Shown here: one piece after another, positions 17,800-27,577 of the stretch | How positions within the stretch are numbered: position 1 is the stretch's first letter | Layout of the letters: each line of letters starts with the position of its first letter | NCBI GenBank assembly: GCA_017624155.1 | Contig: JAGANS010000048.1 | Location: 18,783 to 82,782, forward strand | DNA from: Muribaculaceae bacterium | GTDB taxonomy: Bacteria > Bacteroidota > Bacteroidia > Bacteroidales > Muribaculaceae | Length of the DNA stretch: 64,000 bases | Direction of reading: 5' to 3' | Program-made: the position numbers and the translations under genes | Notes under the pieces: generated by a model | Told to the model about the DNA's origin: nothing | The model's database searches: none | The model's input: only the letters and a program-made list of their open reading frames with translations

Positions 17800-19239
17800 T
17801 CATTTTATTTTTAGTGTGATTGTGAATATAAGGCCGCCTTCTGGGCTGCGGCGCACGTCGACCGTGCCGCCATGCATCAGTATCACATTCTTGACGATGG
17901 CGAGGCCGAGACCGGTACCTCCGGCCGCACGCGAGCGGCCTTTGTCTACGCGATAGAAACGCTCGAACAGTCGCGGCAAGTGCTCGTCGGCCACGCCGTA
18001 GCCGTTGTCGGCGACGGTCATAATATATGCGGACGGCGTTTGCCGGGCAGACAGAGATATGAGTGATGCCCCGCTGTATGCTACGGCATTGTCGATAAGG
18101 TTGCGGAATACCGAGGCCAGCAGATCGTAGTTGCCCGTGAAAGGCAGGTCGCCGGTGATATGGTTGTCGATGGCTATGCTGCGGGCTGTTGCAAGAGGTG
18201 TGGTGTCGCTCACTACGTCGGCCACGATGTCAGCAAGGTTCACCGGACTGCGGGTGATGGCTGTGTCGCCGTCGTCGAGGCGTGTGATTAGCGACACGTC
18301 GGTGAGCAGGCGCTGAAGGCGTTCGGTGTTGGAATAGCATCGCTCAAGAAACTCGTGCCGCTTGTCGGGCGCCATGTTCTCGTGTTCAAGCATTGTCTCA
18401 AGGCATACGGCTATCGCGGCCACCGGTGTCTTGAGCTCATGGTTTATATTATTGGTGAGTTGTTTCTTGATGCGTTCTTTCTCTTTCTGCTCATGCAGGG
18501 CGGCGCGGTGCTCGCGGTCGCGCGAGGTGAGAGCCTGCTGCAGGCGCGCGTACAGGCGTACGATGTTGTTGGATATATCGCCGAGTTCGTCGTGGGGGAA
18601 TGGAGCGATGTCGATAATGCGTTCGCCACGTTCGGCCCGGGCGGCAAAGTCGTTTAGACGTGATAGATGCTGTCCGAGGCGTCGTGTGGCAAAGAATCCG
18701 ATTATGCAGAATATCAGTGCCACAGCGCCCATTACCCATAAGAAGCCATAGTCGGCCCTGAGCATTGAGTATAGCGATACGGAGTATGGGACGGCGGTCC
18801 GCACGATTGTTCCGTCAGGAGCGAGCGTTGCCGAGTAGAAATATGTGGAGCCGGTGCTGGCGCTGTGACGGCGTACCGAGCAGGCATGTCCGCGGTTGAT
18901 CGCGCCCCTGATTTCGTATCGGTCGAGGTGTGAACCGCCGGGCAGTGAATCGAGCGAATTGTCGAAAATCACCATCCCGGCAGTGTCTATTACACTGATG
19001 CGGAGGTCGTCGTAGGGCGATACCGCTTTCAGATTCAAGGTGGCCGGCGGATTACCCTCGTCGAGCTCGGTGATTATATAGCGGTTGATGAGCTGGAGGC
19101 GTCCGTCAAGTTCCTCGGCCTTGAACTGCTTCTCGCGGTTGTACTGATAGGCTGTGAAGCAGGTGACGAGCAGCAGAGAGTATACGAGCAGCCATGCGAA
19201 TAGCCGCCTGGGATACGAAAGTTTATTCCATGAAGCCAT
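17800..19239 (-). CDS. Membrane sensor histidine kinase
   Basis: A 479-residue kinase. Membrane helices at about 13-31 and 163-184 flank a periplasmic sensor of about 130 residues. A HAMP-like linker follows (about 185-240), then the dimerisation helix with the phospho-acceptor H267 in NINHELKTPVAA. The ATP-binding domain has N box FRNLIDNAVAYS, G1 VADNGYGV and G2 GGTGLGLAIVKN. It is encoded 17 bases into the end of the response regulator gene, so the two are coupled. The signal is unknown; the neighbouring phosphate transporter makes phosphate stress a candidate by position only. Confidence 0.92.
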   Translation of the reverse strand: MASWNKLSYPRRLFAWLLVYSLLLVTCFTAYQYNREKQFKAEELDGRLQLINRYIITELDEGNPPATLNLKAVSPYDDLRISVIDTAGMVIFDNSLDSLPGGSHLDRYEIRGAINRGHACSVRRHSASTGSTYFYSATLAPDGTIVRTAVPYSVSLYSMLRADYGFLWVMGAVALIFCIIGFFATRRLGQHLSRLNDFAARAERGERIIDIAPFPHDELGDISNNIVRLYARLQQALTSRDREHRAALHEQKEKERIKKQLTNNINHELKTPVAAIAVCLETMLEHENMAPDKRHEFLERCYSNTERLQRLLTDVSLITRLDDGDTAITRSPVNLADIVADVVSDTTPLATARSIAIDNHITGDLPFTGNYDLLASVFRNLIDNAVAYSGASLISLSARQTPSAYIMTVADNGYGVADEHLPRLFERFYRVDKGRSRAAGGTGLGLAIVKNVILMHGGTVDVRRSPEGGLIFTITLKIK

Positions 19240-19903
19240 AGCCGTAGCCTGTTCTGGTTACGATATGCCTGCCATACGGGCCTATCTTGTTGCGGATACG
19301 TGTTATGTTCACGTCAACCACGCGGTCGAGCACCACGACCTCATCGGGCCATATCTCGCTGAGAATCTGTTCGCGCGTGAATATATGGCCGGGATGCGAC
19401 AGCAGCATCAGCAATATCTCGAATTCCTTGCGCGGCATCTTTACTTCAACGCCGTCGACGATGCATGACTTGTTGCGCGGCAGCACGGTCAGACCTTTGA
19501 ATGTGATTGATTCGTCGGACTGTGTGGCGGAGCCGGCAGTACGCCGTAAAACGGTGCGTATGCGGGCCAGCACATTGCGCAGGGTGTAAGGCTTGGTAAT
19601 ATAGTCGTCGGCGCCGAGTTCCAGACCATGCACCATGTCATCTTCCGAATCTTTGGCCGTGCAGAATATCACAGGCACCGATGCCGTGGCGGGATTGGCC
19701 TTGAGAATGCGGGCGAGCTGCGTACCTGAGATTTCGTCCATCATGATGTCGAGAAGGAACAGACTGTATGATGTAAGGTCGAGTGCGAGTGCTTCTTCGG
19801 CACTGTATGCCACATCGGCTTCGTAGCCTGCTACCTCGAGATTGAAGCGTAGCGCCTCGCACAAGGTGGGTTCGTCATCGACGATAAGAATCTTATGTTT
19901 CAT
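19223..19903 (-). CDS. OmpR/PhoB-family response regulator
   Basis: A 226-residue DNA-binding regulator. The receiver domain has the acidic pair D9-D10, the phospho-acceptor D52 in LLDIMMDE and the conserved lysine in YITKPY. The winged-helix output domain includes EFEILMLLSHPGHIFTREQI and a final VVDVNITRIRNKIG recognition region. It is translated with the downstream kinase by overlap. A TAAATTTG lies only five bases before the ATG. If it is a promoter the mRNA would be leaderless, but there is no -33 box. Readthrough from sprA is the alternative. Confidence 0.93.
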   Translation of the reverse strand: MKHKILIVDDEPTLCEALRFNLEVAGYEADVAYSAEEALALDLTSYSLFLLDIMMDEISGTQLARILKANPATASVPVIFCTAKDSEDDMVHGLELGADDYITKPYTLRNVLARIRTVLRRTAGSATQSDESITFKGLTVLPRNKSCIVDGVEVKMPRKEFEILLMLLSHPGHIFTREQILSEIWPDEVVVLDRVVDVNITRIRNKIGPYGRHIVTRTGYGYGFME

Positions 19904-19971
19904 TCGGCAAATTTAATTTTAAAACACAAGAATAAAAACACCCGGCAGTAAAGTTTAACAAAAACTTAATA

Positions 19972-22900
19972 TCATCGCGACAGCGACAGGTTCATACTCA
20001 GCCCATAGGAAGTGTTGGTGGTTGGATATGCCGAGGTGGTGACGATGGGGCTGTTGACCTGATGGTCGAAGTATGCGGCGACGGTGACGCGCTTCGACAG
20101 CACATACGAGGCATTGAAAGTGATGCCCAGTGTATTGGTGCCGGATGTCGGCTGAGTGTAGCCGGTTTCGATACGTCGTATCAACGCCTGATTGTGGTTG
20201 AGCGATACCTCGGCGTTGAGGGTGAGGTCGTTGGATATGCCTTGCTGTGAACCTTTCATTTTCAGAACGGTATTGAAGCCCACGATCTTGTAGCCTGCGC
20301 CGAACTTTATGCTGCGGGTCGATGCCTCCACTACCTGTGCGGCCGAGGTGTTGAGCGTGAGGGTGCGCTGGTCGCGGTATTCGGCGTTGAACTGCAGGTC
20401 GTTCTTGAGAGTGACGTTGAGGCCGATTAGCGGTGCGAAGCGCTCGGTGATGGCCACCGATGATATATTAAATGGCGAGGACGGGATGGGATTGCCCGAC
20501 AGCTCGTCGAGAGTGAAGCCGAGATCGCCGCCTTTGCCGGCGCTTACCCAGTTGAGGTAGGAGGAGTATGAGCCCACCGAGTAGGTACACTGATAGGCGT
20601 GCGACAGGGTGAAGGTCTTGAATATGTCGCGCAGATTGCCGAGGTTGATGAGGCCGTCGTAGGTTATGCGCCAGTTGGGGAGTACCGATTTGAACGAGGG
20701 GAATGGGGTGAGCCACTGCGAAGCAGGCTTAGCGCCCGTATAGGCGGCCACAAACGCCGGAATCAGCACATCGGACGATGTGGCGCTGACGGCACCGATC
20801 TCGGGGTCGAACGGCAGGCCCGCCTGCGGCATGGATGCCAGGAAGCCTTCGCGCGGATACTCGATGCCGGCATACATACCTTCGACGCGCTGACGCATCA
20901 CCGGTATATAGTCGAGGAAATTGTTAAATGCCTTTGAGTTGTAGCCGTCGGCGGCGTTGGACGATTTCAGTGCCGTGCCGATCGCGCACGATGTGATTGT
21001 GAATGACCCCGAGTAGGATGTGGGCATACCTGCATACATGAACTGTGTCTGTGTGGAGCGGTTGTCGGCGCGGTTGAAGGTGAGCTGTATCTTCAGTCCC
21101 TTGGCTACCTCGAGGTTGGCCTCGATGTTAAGCTCGTTGGCGCGCGAGTAGATGGCCGGCGATGTCTGTCCGTCGTCGGTCATGAGCCATCCGCGCTCGA
21201 GAGCCTTGTTGAGGAAGCTTTCGCCCTCGAATCCGAATGCGAATCCGAGCCCCGGCGACATTGGTCCGTAGCTGCGCGACTGACCGAAGATATTGCCTAC
21301 ATCGGGGATGAACAGAGGCAGATTCATGGTGCGGGTATTGCGGTAGCGTACCGAGATGTTGCGAGGCGACAGGGCGAAGCGCAGGGCATACTGGCCGATT
21401 TCCTTCCATATATTCTTGTCCTCGTTGAGGTTTTCGGTAATGGTGAATTTCAACGTTTTGTCTCCTTTGGTGAGGACTTCCACGGAGTTCTGGTCAACGA
21501 CACGAGTCTGCACAGTCTGCGGCGTGCCGTCGGGCAGGGCAGCGGATACCTTGACTTTCTTGGTGCGCAGATTATGCTTGATTATCAACTCGGTTGAGTC
21601 GGATGGCAGTTTGTATGAGCGCTCGAATTTCTTGGGCTTGCGCTTGTTGGTGTTGGCAGGCTTGCGAGTATTGGCAAAGCGCTTGGTAACCTCCTTGAAA
21701 ACAGGTATCTTGTTGTAGAAAGTCTCGAAGTTGATGCGTCCGTCGGCATTCCATGCGGCCTGATTGGCAATGGTGTTGCCGAGGTCGACACCGTCGACAG
21801 TGGCGCCGCGGTCCCACCGATAAGTGGCATTGTAGGTGAGATTGCCGGTAAGGAAGTCGATGGCCGGTATGCGCGAGAACGGCGCCTTGTACTGGGCGGT
21901 GAACGACTGGTTGTAGCTCCACGGAGTGCCCATCGACAGTATCGACTGCCATACGGTATCTTTCCACTCGCGGTATTTGTCGGGGAAGAGCCGCTTGTTC
22001 ACCGCGCCGACAGTTTCCTCGATGCGGGCTGATGTGTTGGAGTTGAAACTTAGCGATATGCTCTTGGTCAGATTCCACGACAGGGCCAGCTGACGGTCCC
22101 ACAGGAAGTTTTTAGATACTGATACAGGCAACTGGAACATTACGTCGGTCTCCGAACGGGTCTGCTGCTCGTAGTAATATCGGCTCATATTGGTGAGGAA
22201 CGATATGTTGTTGGGAAGCCACTGCAGTTCCCAGTCTTTGAAGAATTTGAGATTCTTGTTCTTGGACTTGATGAAGCTGAATGGCTTGAACGGCTTGATG
22301 AACGGCGAGTAGTTGTAGGCCAGCGAACCACGGTAGTCGTTGGTATACTCATATTCGGTGGTGGGATCGGTCTTGGTCTGCTTTGTGAAGGAGAAGTTCA
22401 CGGTGAAATTGGCCGGATCCCAGGGCATGGGATTCTTGCTCTGCACATCAAATTTAAGGCCCGATATGGAGAAGTTCTGAATGGTAGTCTTGTCGACGGC
22501 GTAGGCATTGATCGAGTCGCGCTCTTGCTTGGTTTCCACATTGTCGAGAGCGTCCTTGAGCAATACATCCTGATCAAGGGGATTGTATTTGGGCGATGTC
22601 TTCTCCTTGCTTACCGAGTAATATATGGGTGCGCGCAATTTGGCGCCGGCCGGGAAGAAGCGGCCGAGGTCGGCCTGCACAGCCATGTTGTACTGGTAAT
22701 AGTCGTCGAGACGTCGTTCGTTGAGGCTTTGGTCTACCGAGCCGAATCCGGCGGTCTCGATATGTGTGCCGAGATTGAGGGTGGCGATGTCCGATATGTT
22801 GAGGGTGGCGTTGGCCTTGGCGGCCCAGCCGCCGGCTTCGTTGAAATCGGTGACCTTAAGCTCGTTGACCCACACAATGCCGCTCTTGCTTGTGGCAGAG

Positions 22901-25900
22901 CGGTTGCGTATGCCGATCAGCATCACACGCACGTCGCTCAGCGAGGGGTTGCCTACTACTGTCATGGTATTCTGTTCGTTGTCGGGGTCGCGTGAGGTAT
23001 AAGGTGTGGCGAATCCTACGCCAGATTCCTGGGCGCGTTTGGCAGCGTTACGCTCAAGCTTGAGGTTGACGAGGCTCTGCAGATTGAAATCGAGGAAGTT
23101 GGCCGCGGGCCATACCTTAGCCCTGTCGACGGGATTGTCGTAGTAGAAATCGTGAGGTGTGAGCTGAAGCGGTACCTCATATTCGTAGAAATTGTTCTTG
23201 ACATCGGTGCCGAGGCGTACGAATACAGTGAGATCGCCCGACCGCAGCGACGATACATCGTCGATGAGGCTTTCGGCGTGTACCCACATCTGCATGCGGC
23301 TGTAGTTGCGCAGATCCTGCTGCGTGTTGCGGTATACAGCGCGTGCGTCACCGGCTTCGAGTCCTACGACTTTAAGCGACATCGACTGCTCGTTGAGCTG
23401 CACGATCTGGCTCTGTCCGGGATCGGAGATACGGTTCACGCCCGGAGGCAATACATAGTTGACAGGCTCGCGGCCGGCATTCTCCTCTATGTTCACCACC
23501 GATATGTCGAGCTGTCCCTCGGCAGGGGTGTCGCCGCGGGTATTGAGATTGAACTTGTATGGGCGCCACTCGCCGCGGACCAGTTCAAGTGTTGCGAATC
23601 GCAGGTGTGTCACTTTCTTGAAGCCTGTCATGAACATGCGGGCAAAGCGTATGGTGGAGAAGTCTTTGATCGAACCCACCACGCGCTCGTAGTCGGAAAG
23701 GGGAATCTTGAACTGATACCATTCGACGGTCTTGTCCGAGTCGTTGCGGCAGTGTACCACGCTAACCTGTTTGTCGGTGATATAGTTTTTGCCAACCACG
23801 AGGTCCTCGGGACGTATGGATACGCGGTACTGGAAGTAGCGCTCGTATTCGTTGAGGGTGTTGTCCTGGTTTATGTCTTCCACATCGGGAGTGGCCCGTG
23901 ATGTCTGATAAAGCGGGTCGTCGACGTCCTCGGGATTGAGCGAGTTGCCCTCAACGCCGTTGTATCGCTTGTAGCGGGCGAGGATACCGAGGCGTTCCTC
24001 ATCGTAGTCGTATCCGCGATAGAAGTGGTAATTGTCACCTGCGGGGTCGTTGAGTGGCGAGAAGCGGTCGTTCTCCATACGCTGCACGGCTTCGGGCGAC
24101 AGGCGGTTGCGCAGCTTGTCGAGATAGCTCTTATATGAGGGGAATTCAAACTCGTCGACGTTGGGCAGTCCGTCGATGCCTACGTCCTGGACAGTGCGGG
24201 CGCCGGAGGCATTGTCAAACGAGTATGTGAGCGAATTCTGCGAGCTTACGCGTCCCCACACCGTCTCGCGCAGGTATTGGTCGTTGCCGTCGTAGGGTAT
24301 GCCGTTCTCGTAGCTTTTGAGACCGTCCTTCAATATGTCTTCCGATATTTCGCCGAAGTTGAGATAGAGATCGCCACCCTCGTAATTGGGATTCTCCGGG
24401 TCGAGGAACGGGTTCATGAGCCAGAACTGCACATACTCTATGTTGGCCTGCTCGAAGTTGGTATTCTCCATCTTGCGCATGATGCCGCCCCAGCGTTTCT
24501 CGGGATTGAGCAGTGCGCCGTCGGGGTCGATATTGTCGGCGTCGAGATTATAGGGACCACGCTCGGTTGGGTAGAACGACAGGTTGAGTGTCTGTATGGT
24601 CGATGATTCGCCGTAGTTGAGCTCGCGGCCGGGGAAGATCTCGCGTGATGTCACTTCGCGCACGTATGGATTGGAAAGCTGGTCGAGGTCGCTCTTGATG
24701 TATCCCGGAGCGAGCGACGAGTTGCGCGACGTGAACATGCGGTCGATGTAGTACCAGTTGAGCAGAGCGCGGTTCTTGCCGTAGTCGACGTTGTTGCTCA
24801 GCGATGCCTCGGGGAAGAGTGCGTCTTTGGCAGGATCGTATGGGGTGGATGCGAGCTGCCATGCGTACGGCGAGCGCAGGTCGATGCCGGTCTGTGTGTT
24901 CTCGAAGTCGTCGACATAGCTTGAGCCGCGGTTGGATCCGCTTTTCTGTTGGTGGGGCAGCAGCTTGGCATACTCGGCCGTGAGGCTGAGGTGTGACGGC
25001 TGTGTGGCTGTGACTGTCGGAATCTTGTTGACAAGGTTGGTGAGCCACATGAAATCCTTATTGTAGCTCAGGTTGAGCCCGAGCATGGAGTTGTTCACGA
25101 CCTCGTTGCCGATGTCGACCTTTTCGGTGAGGGCTTTTTCGGAAAAATGAAGCACCGTGGCGCCGATATTGAAGTCCTTGTTGAACTGATATTGCATGTC
25201 GAGACCGAGAAGGGTCTTGCGCTGCATCGAGAACAGCGATTGGTTCTCGAGTGTTACAGATATGCTTTGGCCCGAGTCGATTATCGACTGATTGGTGATT
25301 GTGACTATACCCATAGCATAGTCGACGGTGTAGTCGGAATTCTCGGTGAGCTGTACGCCGCCGGCCATCACTATCACTGACCCGCGCGGCACGTTCATGG
25401 CGTTGAGGCGTATCTGCGAGCCGGCCGATGCCTGGTATTCGCCGGTGAGGATGAATTTGTTCTTATCGGCGAACTGGCGGGCGACAGTTAGCGTGGAGTC
25501 GTACAGCTCCTCATATACATATTGCTCGGCCAGTGCGTCGTTGCCGATCTTGCGGCGCAGGTGCGTGCCGAAAGGCTCTACGACAGGGAATATCACCTTG
25601 CCCTGCGAGGCGAGGATGGTATAACCCTCAATGTAGTCGAAGAAGCCGTCGGGATTGGACTGCTCGTTGGAGTCGATACGGTCGAGGTTCATCACCTGTA
25701 GAAGTGACTGGTTGTTGAGTCCGGGCACCGGCAGGTAATTGATCTGCGTACCGGTGGTGTCGCTCAGATACTTGATGTTGAGTTTGAAGTTGTTTTTCTG
25801 TATCTGATAGCCGCCCAGGGGATAGACGTTTTTCATCATCAGGTCCCACATCGGCTCGGATGTCGAGGCAGTGGTCGATTTGAGCATTTTTACGTACAGC

Positions 25901-27450
25901 GACTGGTCGGTGGCCGTAATGTTGCTCGAGAACTCACCAACCTGATACACCTGTCCGCGGTATGTGTACTCGAAGGCCACGCCCAGCACTTCGTCGGCGT
26001 TGAGCGCACTCTTTATGGATATGTATCCGAGTGTTGAGTTGAGAGTATATTCCGATGAGTTGAGCAGGCGGGCGCTCTCAACCTTCTCATAGGCTGTGCC
26101 GCCCACGATGCCGTAGGCCTGCAGGGGTTCGAGCGCCTGAGTCACGGTGTTGATATTGCGGGCACCCGGGTAGTCGGTCTTGATTACCGACAGCAGATTG
26201 TTGGAGGCATTCGCCGGATTGGACAGTGAGGCATCGGGCTTCCAGTAGCTGCTCGACAGCACACGGTTTTCGCCGAGGTCCTGGAATGCCACAATGTTGC
26301 GGGCCTGTTCATATTTGCCGCTCTTGTTGGTGGCCCACACCTCGATACGTGTGATTTTCACGCCCGAAGATACGTATGGCAGCCGCGATGCAAAGTCGTC
26401 GTAGTTGTCGTGGAAGAACTGAGCCAGGAAGTAGTGGCGGTTCTGATCGTACTGGTCGGCGTTGACAGTGAATTTGGTGGTCTGCACGCCTCCCTTGGTG
26501 TTCACGGTCTTGGACTCGGAATTTTGTTGAGATACAAGGCCTGTTACAGTAAGTTTGCCAAACTGCAGTTTTGCCTTTATACCAAACAGAGCCGTGGATC
26601 CGCGTATGAGCGACGAACCCGTGGTCATCGATACGTTACCGGCCTCGATATTTTTCACAATGTCGTCTTCCTTGCCTTCGTATGCCAGTTTCAGGTTCTT
26701 GGAGTCGAAATCGAATGTGGCGTCGGTATTATAGGTCATGTTGAACTTCAGTCGGTCGCCGACACCAGCTGCTACCGTGGCCTGAATCTTTTGGTCGAAG
26801 TCGAAATAAGTTTTGCGGCGCGAGTTGAGCGACAGCGACGGATTGTCGGTAAAGTTGCTCTTGATGCCCATGTTGAGCTGAACGGAGCCCTGAGTCTTGA
26901 GCTGCACTCCACCGGGGCCGAATATCTTTTCGAGCGGACCCAGCGCGAAGTTCATGTCGAAAATGTTGAATGGCTGCTTCTCCTTCTCGGTGATGAGACT
27001 CATGTTGCGTTCCTTGAAATACTGCTGCATGGAGCGGCGCAGCTGCCAGTCGCTGTATTGCTGCGGTGTAAGCAGGAATGGCGGTGCGATATCGATATCG
27101 CCCATGCGGCTGCGCACTACATAGCAGCCGAGGTCAGGGTCGTAAGTGGCTTCGGTGGTGATGTTGGCCGGATCTGAAAGGTCGTATGCAAGTTCGTCGG
27201 CCATAAGGTCCTCGTAGCTTTGAGGCACCGTCTGCCTTATCGGAAACGGCAGCATTATCGAGTCGGCGGGATTGAGCGGCGGTGGCGGGAACGACGATGG
27301 CGGCGGAGGCGTTACGGTAGGGTTGTAATACTGCGCTGACGACAACAGGGGTGCGACGACAAGCAGGGCCGCGATGACCGTAAAGGTCGCCGCGCGCCAC
27401 AGATTCAGCATTTTAGTGCCTTGATGTGTCGAGCCTTTGTCTTTTTCCAT
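19972..27450 (-). CDS. sprA: SprA/Sov-type outer-membrane translocon of type IX secretion
   Basis: A 2492-residue protein with an N-terminal signal sequence ending near LLSSAQ and a proline-rich stretch after it. Repeated long beta-barrel segments follow (for example FNMTYNTDATFDFDSKNLKL and later SRSYGPMSPGLGFAFGFEG), and the protein ends in a terminal strand (YGLSMNLSLSR). Size and sequence pattern match SprA (Sov in Porphyromonas), the giant barrel through which type IX secretion cargo crosses the outer membrane. The first 13 residues could be omitted by starting at the next ATG, which gives a neater signal peptide. It is divergent from feoAB. A PorE-like partner is encoded at 58029-60002. 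No cargo C-terminal domain was recognised in this window. Confidence 0.92.
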   Translation of the reverse strand: MEKDKGSTHQGTKMLNLWRAATFTVIAALLVVAPLLSSAQYYNPTVTPPPPSSFPPPPLNPADSIMLPFPIRQTVPQSYEDLMADELAYDLSDPANITTEATYDPDLGCYVVRSRMGDIDIAPPFLLTPQQYSDWQLRRSMQQYFKERNMSLITEKEKQPFNIFDMNFALGPLEKIFGPGGVQLKTQGSVQLNMGIKSNFTDNPSLSLNSRRKTYFDFDQKIQATVAAGVGDRLKFNMTYNTDATFDFDSKNLKLAYEGKEDDIVKNIEAGNVSMTTGSSLIRGSTALFGIKAKLQFGKLTVTGLVSQQNSESKTVNTKGGVQTTKFTVNADQYDQNRHYFLAQFFHDNYDDFASRLPYVSSGVKITRIEVWATNKSGKYEQARNIVAFQDLGENRVLSSSYWKPDASLSNPANASNNLLSVIKTDYPGARNINTVTQALEPLQAYGIVGGTAYEKVESARLLNSSEYTLNSTLGYISIKSALNADEVLGVAFEYTYRGQVYQVGEFSSNITATDQSLYVKMLKSTTASTSEPMWDLMMKNVYPLGGYQIQKNNFKLNIKYLSDTTGTQINYLPVPGLNNQSLLQVMNLDRIDSNEQSNPDGFFDYIEGYTILASQGKVIFPVVEPFGTHLRRKIGNDALAEQYVYEELYDSTLTVARQFADKNKFILTGEYQASAGSQIRLNAMNVPRGSVIVMAGGVQLTENSDYTVDYAMGIVTITNQSIIDSGQSISVTLENQSLFSMQRKTLLGLDMQYQFNKDFNIGATVLHFSEKALTEKVDIGNEVVNNSMLGLNLSYNKDFMWLTNLVNKIPTVTATQPSHLSLTAEYAKLLPHQQKSGSNRGSSYVDDFENTQTGIDLRSPYAWQLASTPYDPAKDALFPEASLSNNVDYGKNRALLNWYYIDRMFTSRNSSLAPGYIKSDLDQLSNPYVREVTSREIFPGRELNYGESSTIQTLNLSFYPTERGPYNLDADNIDPDGALLNPEKRWGGIMRKMENTNFEQANIEYVQFWLMNPFLDPENPNYEGGDLYLNFGEISEDILKDGLKSYENGIPYDGNDQYLRETVWGRVSSQNSLTYSFDNASGARTVQDVGIDGLPNVDEFEFPSYKSYLDKLRNRLSPEAVQRMENDRFSPLNDPAGDNYHFYRGYDYDEERLGILARYKRYNGVEGNSLNPEDVDDPLYQTSRATPDVEDINQDNTLNEYERYFQYRVSIRPEDLVVGKNYITDKQVSVVHCRNDSDKTVEWYQFKIPLSDYERVVGSIKDFSTIRFARMFMTGFKKVTHLRFATLELVRGEWRPYKFNLNTRGDTPAEGQLDISVVNIEENAGREPVNYVLPPGVNRISDPGQSQIVQLNEQSMSLKVVGLEAGDARAVYRNTQQDLRNYSRMQMWVHAESLIDDVSSLRSGDLTVFVRLGTDVKNNFYEYEVPLQLTPHDFYYDNPVDRAKVWPAANFLDFNLQSLVNLKLERNAAKRAQESGVGFATPYTSRDPDNEQNTMTVVGNPSLSDVRVMLIGIRNRSATSKSGIVWVNELKVTDFNEAGGWAAKANATLNISDIATLNLGTHIETAGFGSVDQSLNERRLDDYYQYNMAVQADLGRFFPAGAKLRAPIYYSVSKEKTSPKYNPLDQDVLLKDALDNVETKQERDSINAYAVDKTTIQNFSISGLKFDVQSKNPMPWDPANFTVNFSFTKQTKTDPTTEYEYTNDYRGSLAYNYSPFIKPFKPFSFIKSKNKNLKFFKDWELQWLPNNISFLTNMSRYYYEQQTRSETDVMFQLPVSVSKNFLWDRQLALSWNLTKSISLSFNSNTSARIEETVGAVNKRLFPDKYREWKDTVWQSILSMGTPWSYNQSFTAQYKAPFSRIPAIDFLTGNLTYNATYRWDRGATVDGVDLGNTIANQAAWNADGRINFETFYNKIPVFKEVTKRFANTRKPANTNKRKPKKFERSYKLPSDSTELIIKHNLRTKKVKVSAALPDGTPQTVQTRVVDQNSVEVLTKGDKTLKFTITENLNEDKNIWKEIGQYALRFALSPRNISVRYRNTRTMNLPLFIPDVGNIFGQSRSYGPMSPGLGFAFGFEGESFLNKALERGWLMTDDGQTSPAIYSRANELNIEANLEVAKGLKIQLTFNRADNRSTQTQFMYAGMPTSYSGSFTITSCAIGTALKSSNAADGYNSKAFNNFLDYIPVMRQRVEGMYAGIEYPREGFLASMPQAGLPFDPEIGAVSATSSDVLIPAFVAAYTGAKPASQWLTPFPSFKSVLPNWRITYDGLINLGNLRDIFKTFTLSHAYQCTYSVGSYSSYLNWVSAGKGGDLGFTLDELSGNPIPSSPFNISSVAITERFAPLIGLNVTLKNDLQFNAEYRDQRTLTLNTSAAQVVEASTRSIKFGAGYKIVGFNTVLKMKGSQQGISNDLTLNAEVSLNHNQALIRRIETGYTQPTSGTNTLGITFNASYVLSKRVTVAAYFDHQVNSPIVTTSAYPTTNTSYGLSMNLSLSR

Positions 27451-27521
27451 TACACATTATTAACGCAGCGCACCGCATATTATTTTCCACTCGTTACTTA
27501 TTTAAAATAATTTCAAATAAG

Positions 27522-27553
27522 TTTGGCGGTTTGCAGGATTTTTACGACCTTTG
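27522..27553 (+). promoter_or_regulatory. Promoter for feoAB
   Basis: TTTG (27522-27525), 20 bases, then GACCTTTG (27546-27553), one base off TAnnTTTG. It fixes the GTG at 27578 as the start because an earlier in-frame TTG lies inside the promoter element itself. Confidence 0.65.
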
Positions 27554-27577
27554 CAGCCGATAAACAACAATAGGGAC

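Noticed and set aside
17800-19903. Naming the two-component pair after Bacteroides RprX/RprY or PhoR/PhoB
   Set aside because: The N-terminal regulator sequence does not match what I recall of RprY, and the phosphate link is positional only.
19908-19915. TAAATTTG five bases before the response regulator ATG as a second leaderless promoter
   Set aside because: No TTG lies at a suitable distance and AT-rich DNA yields such matches by chance. It is mentioned in the gene entry but not claimed as a promoter.
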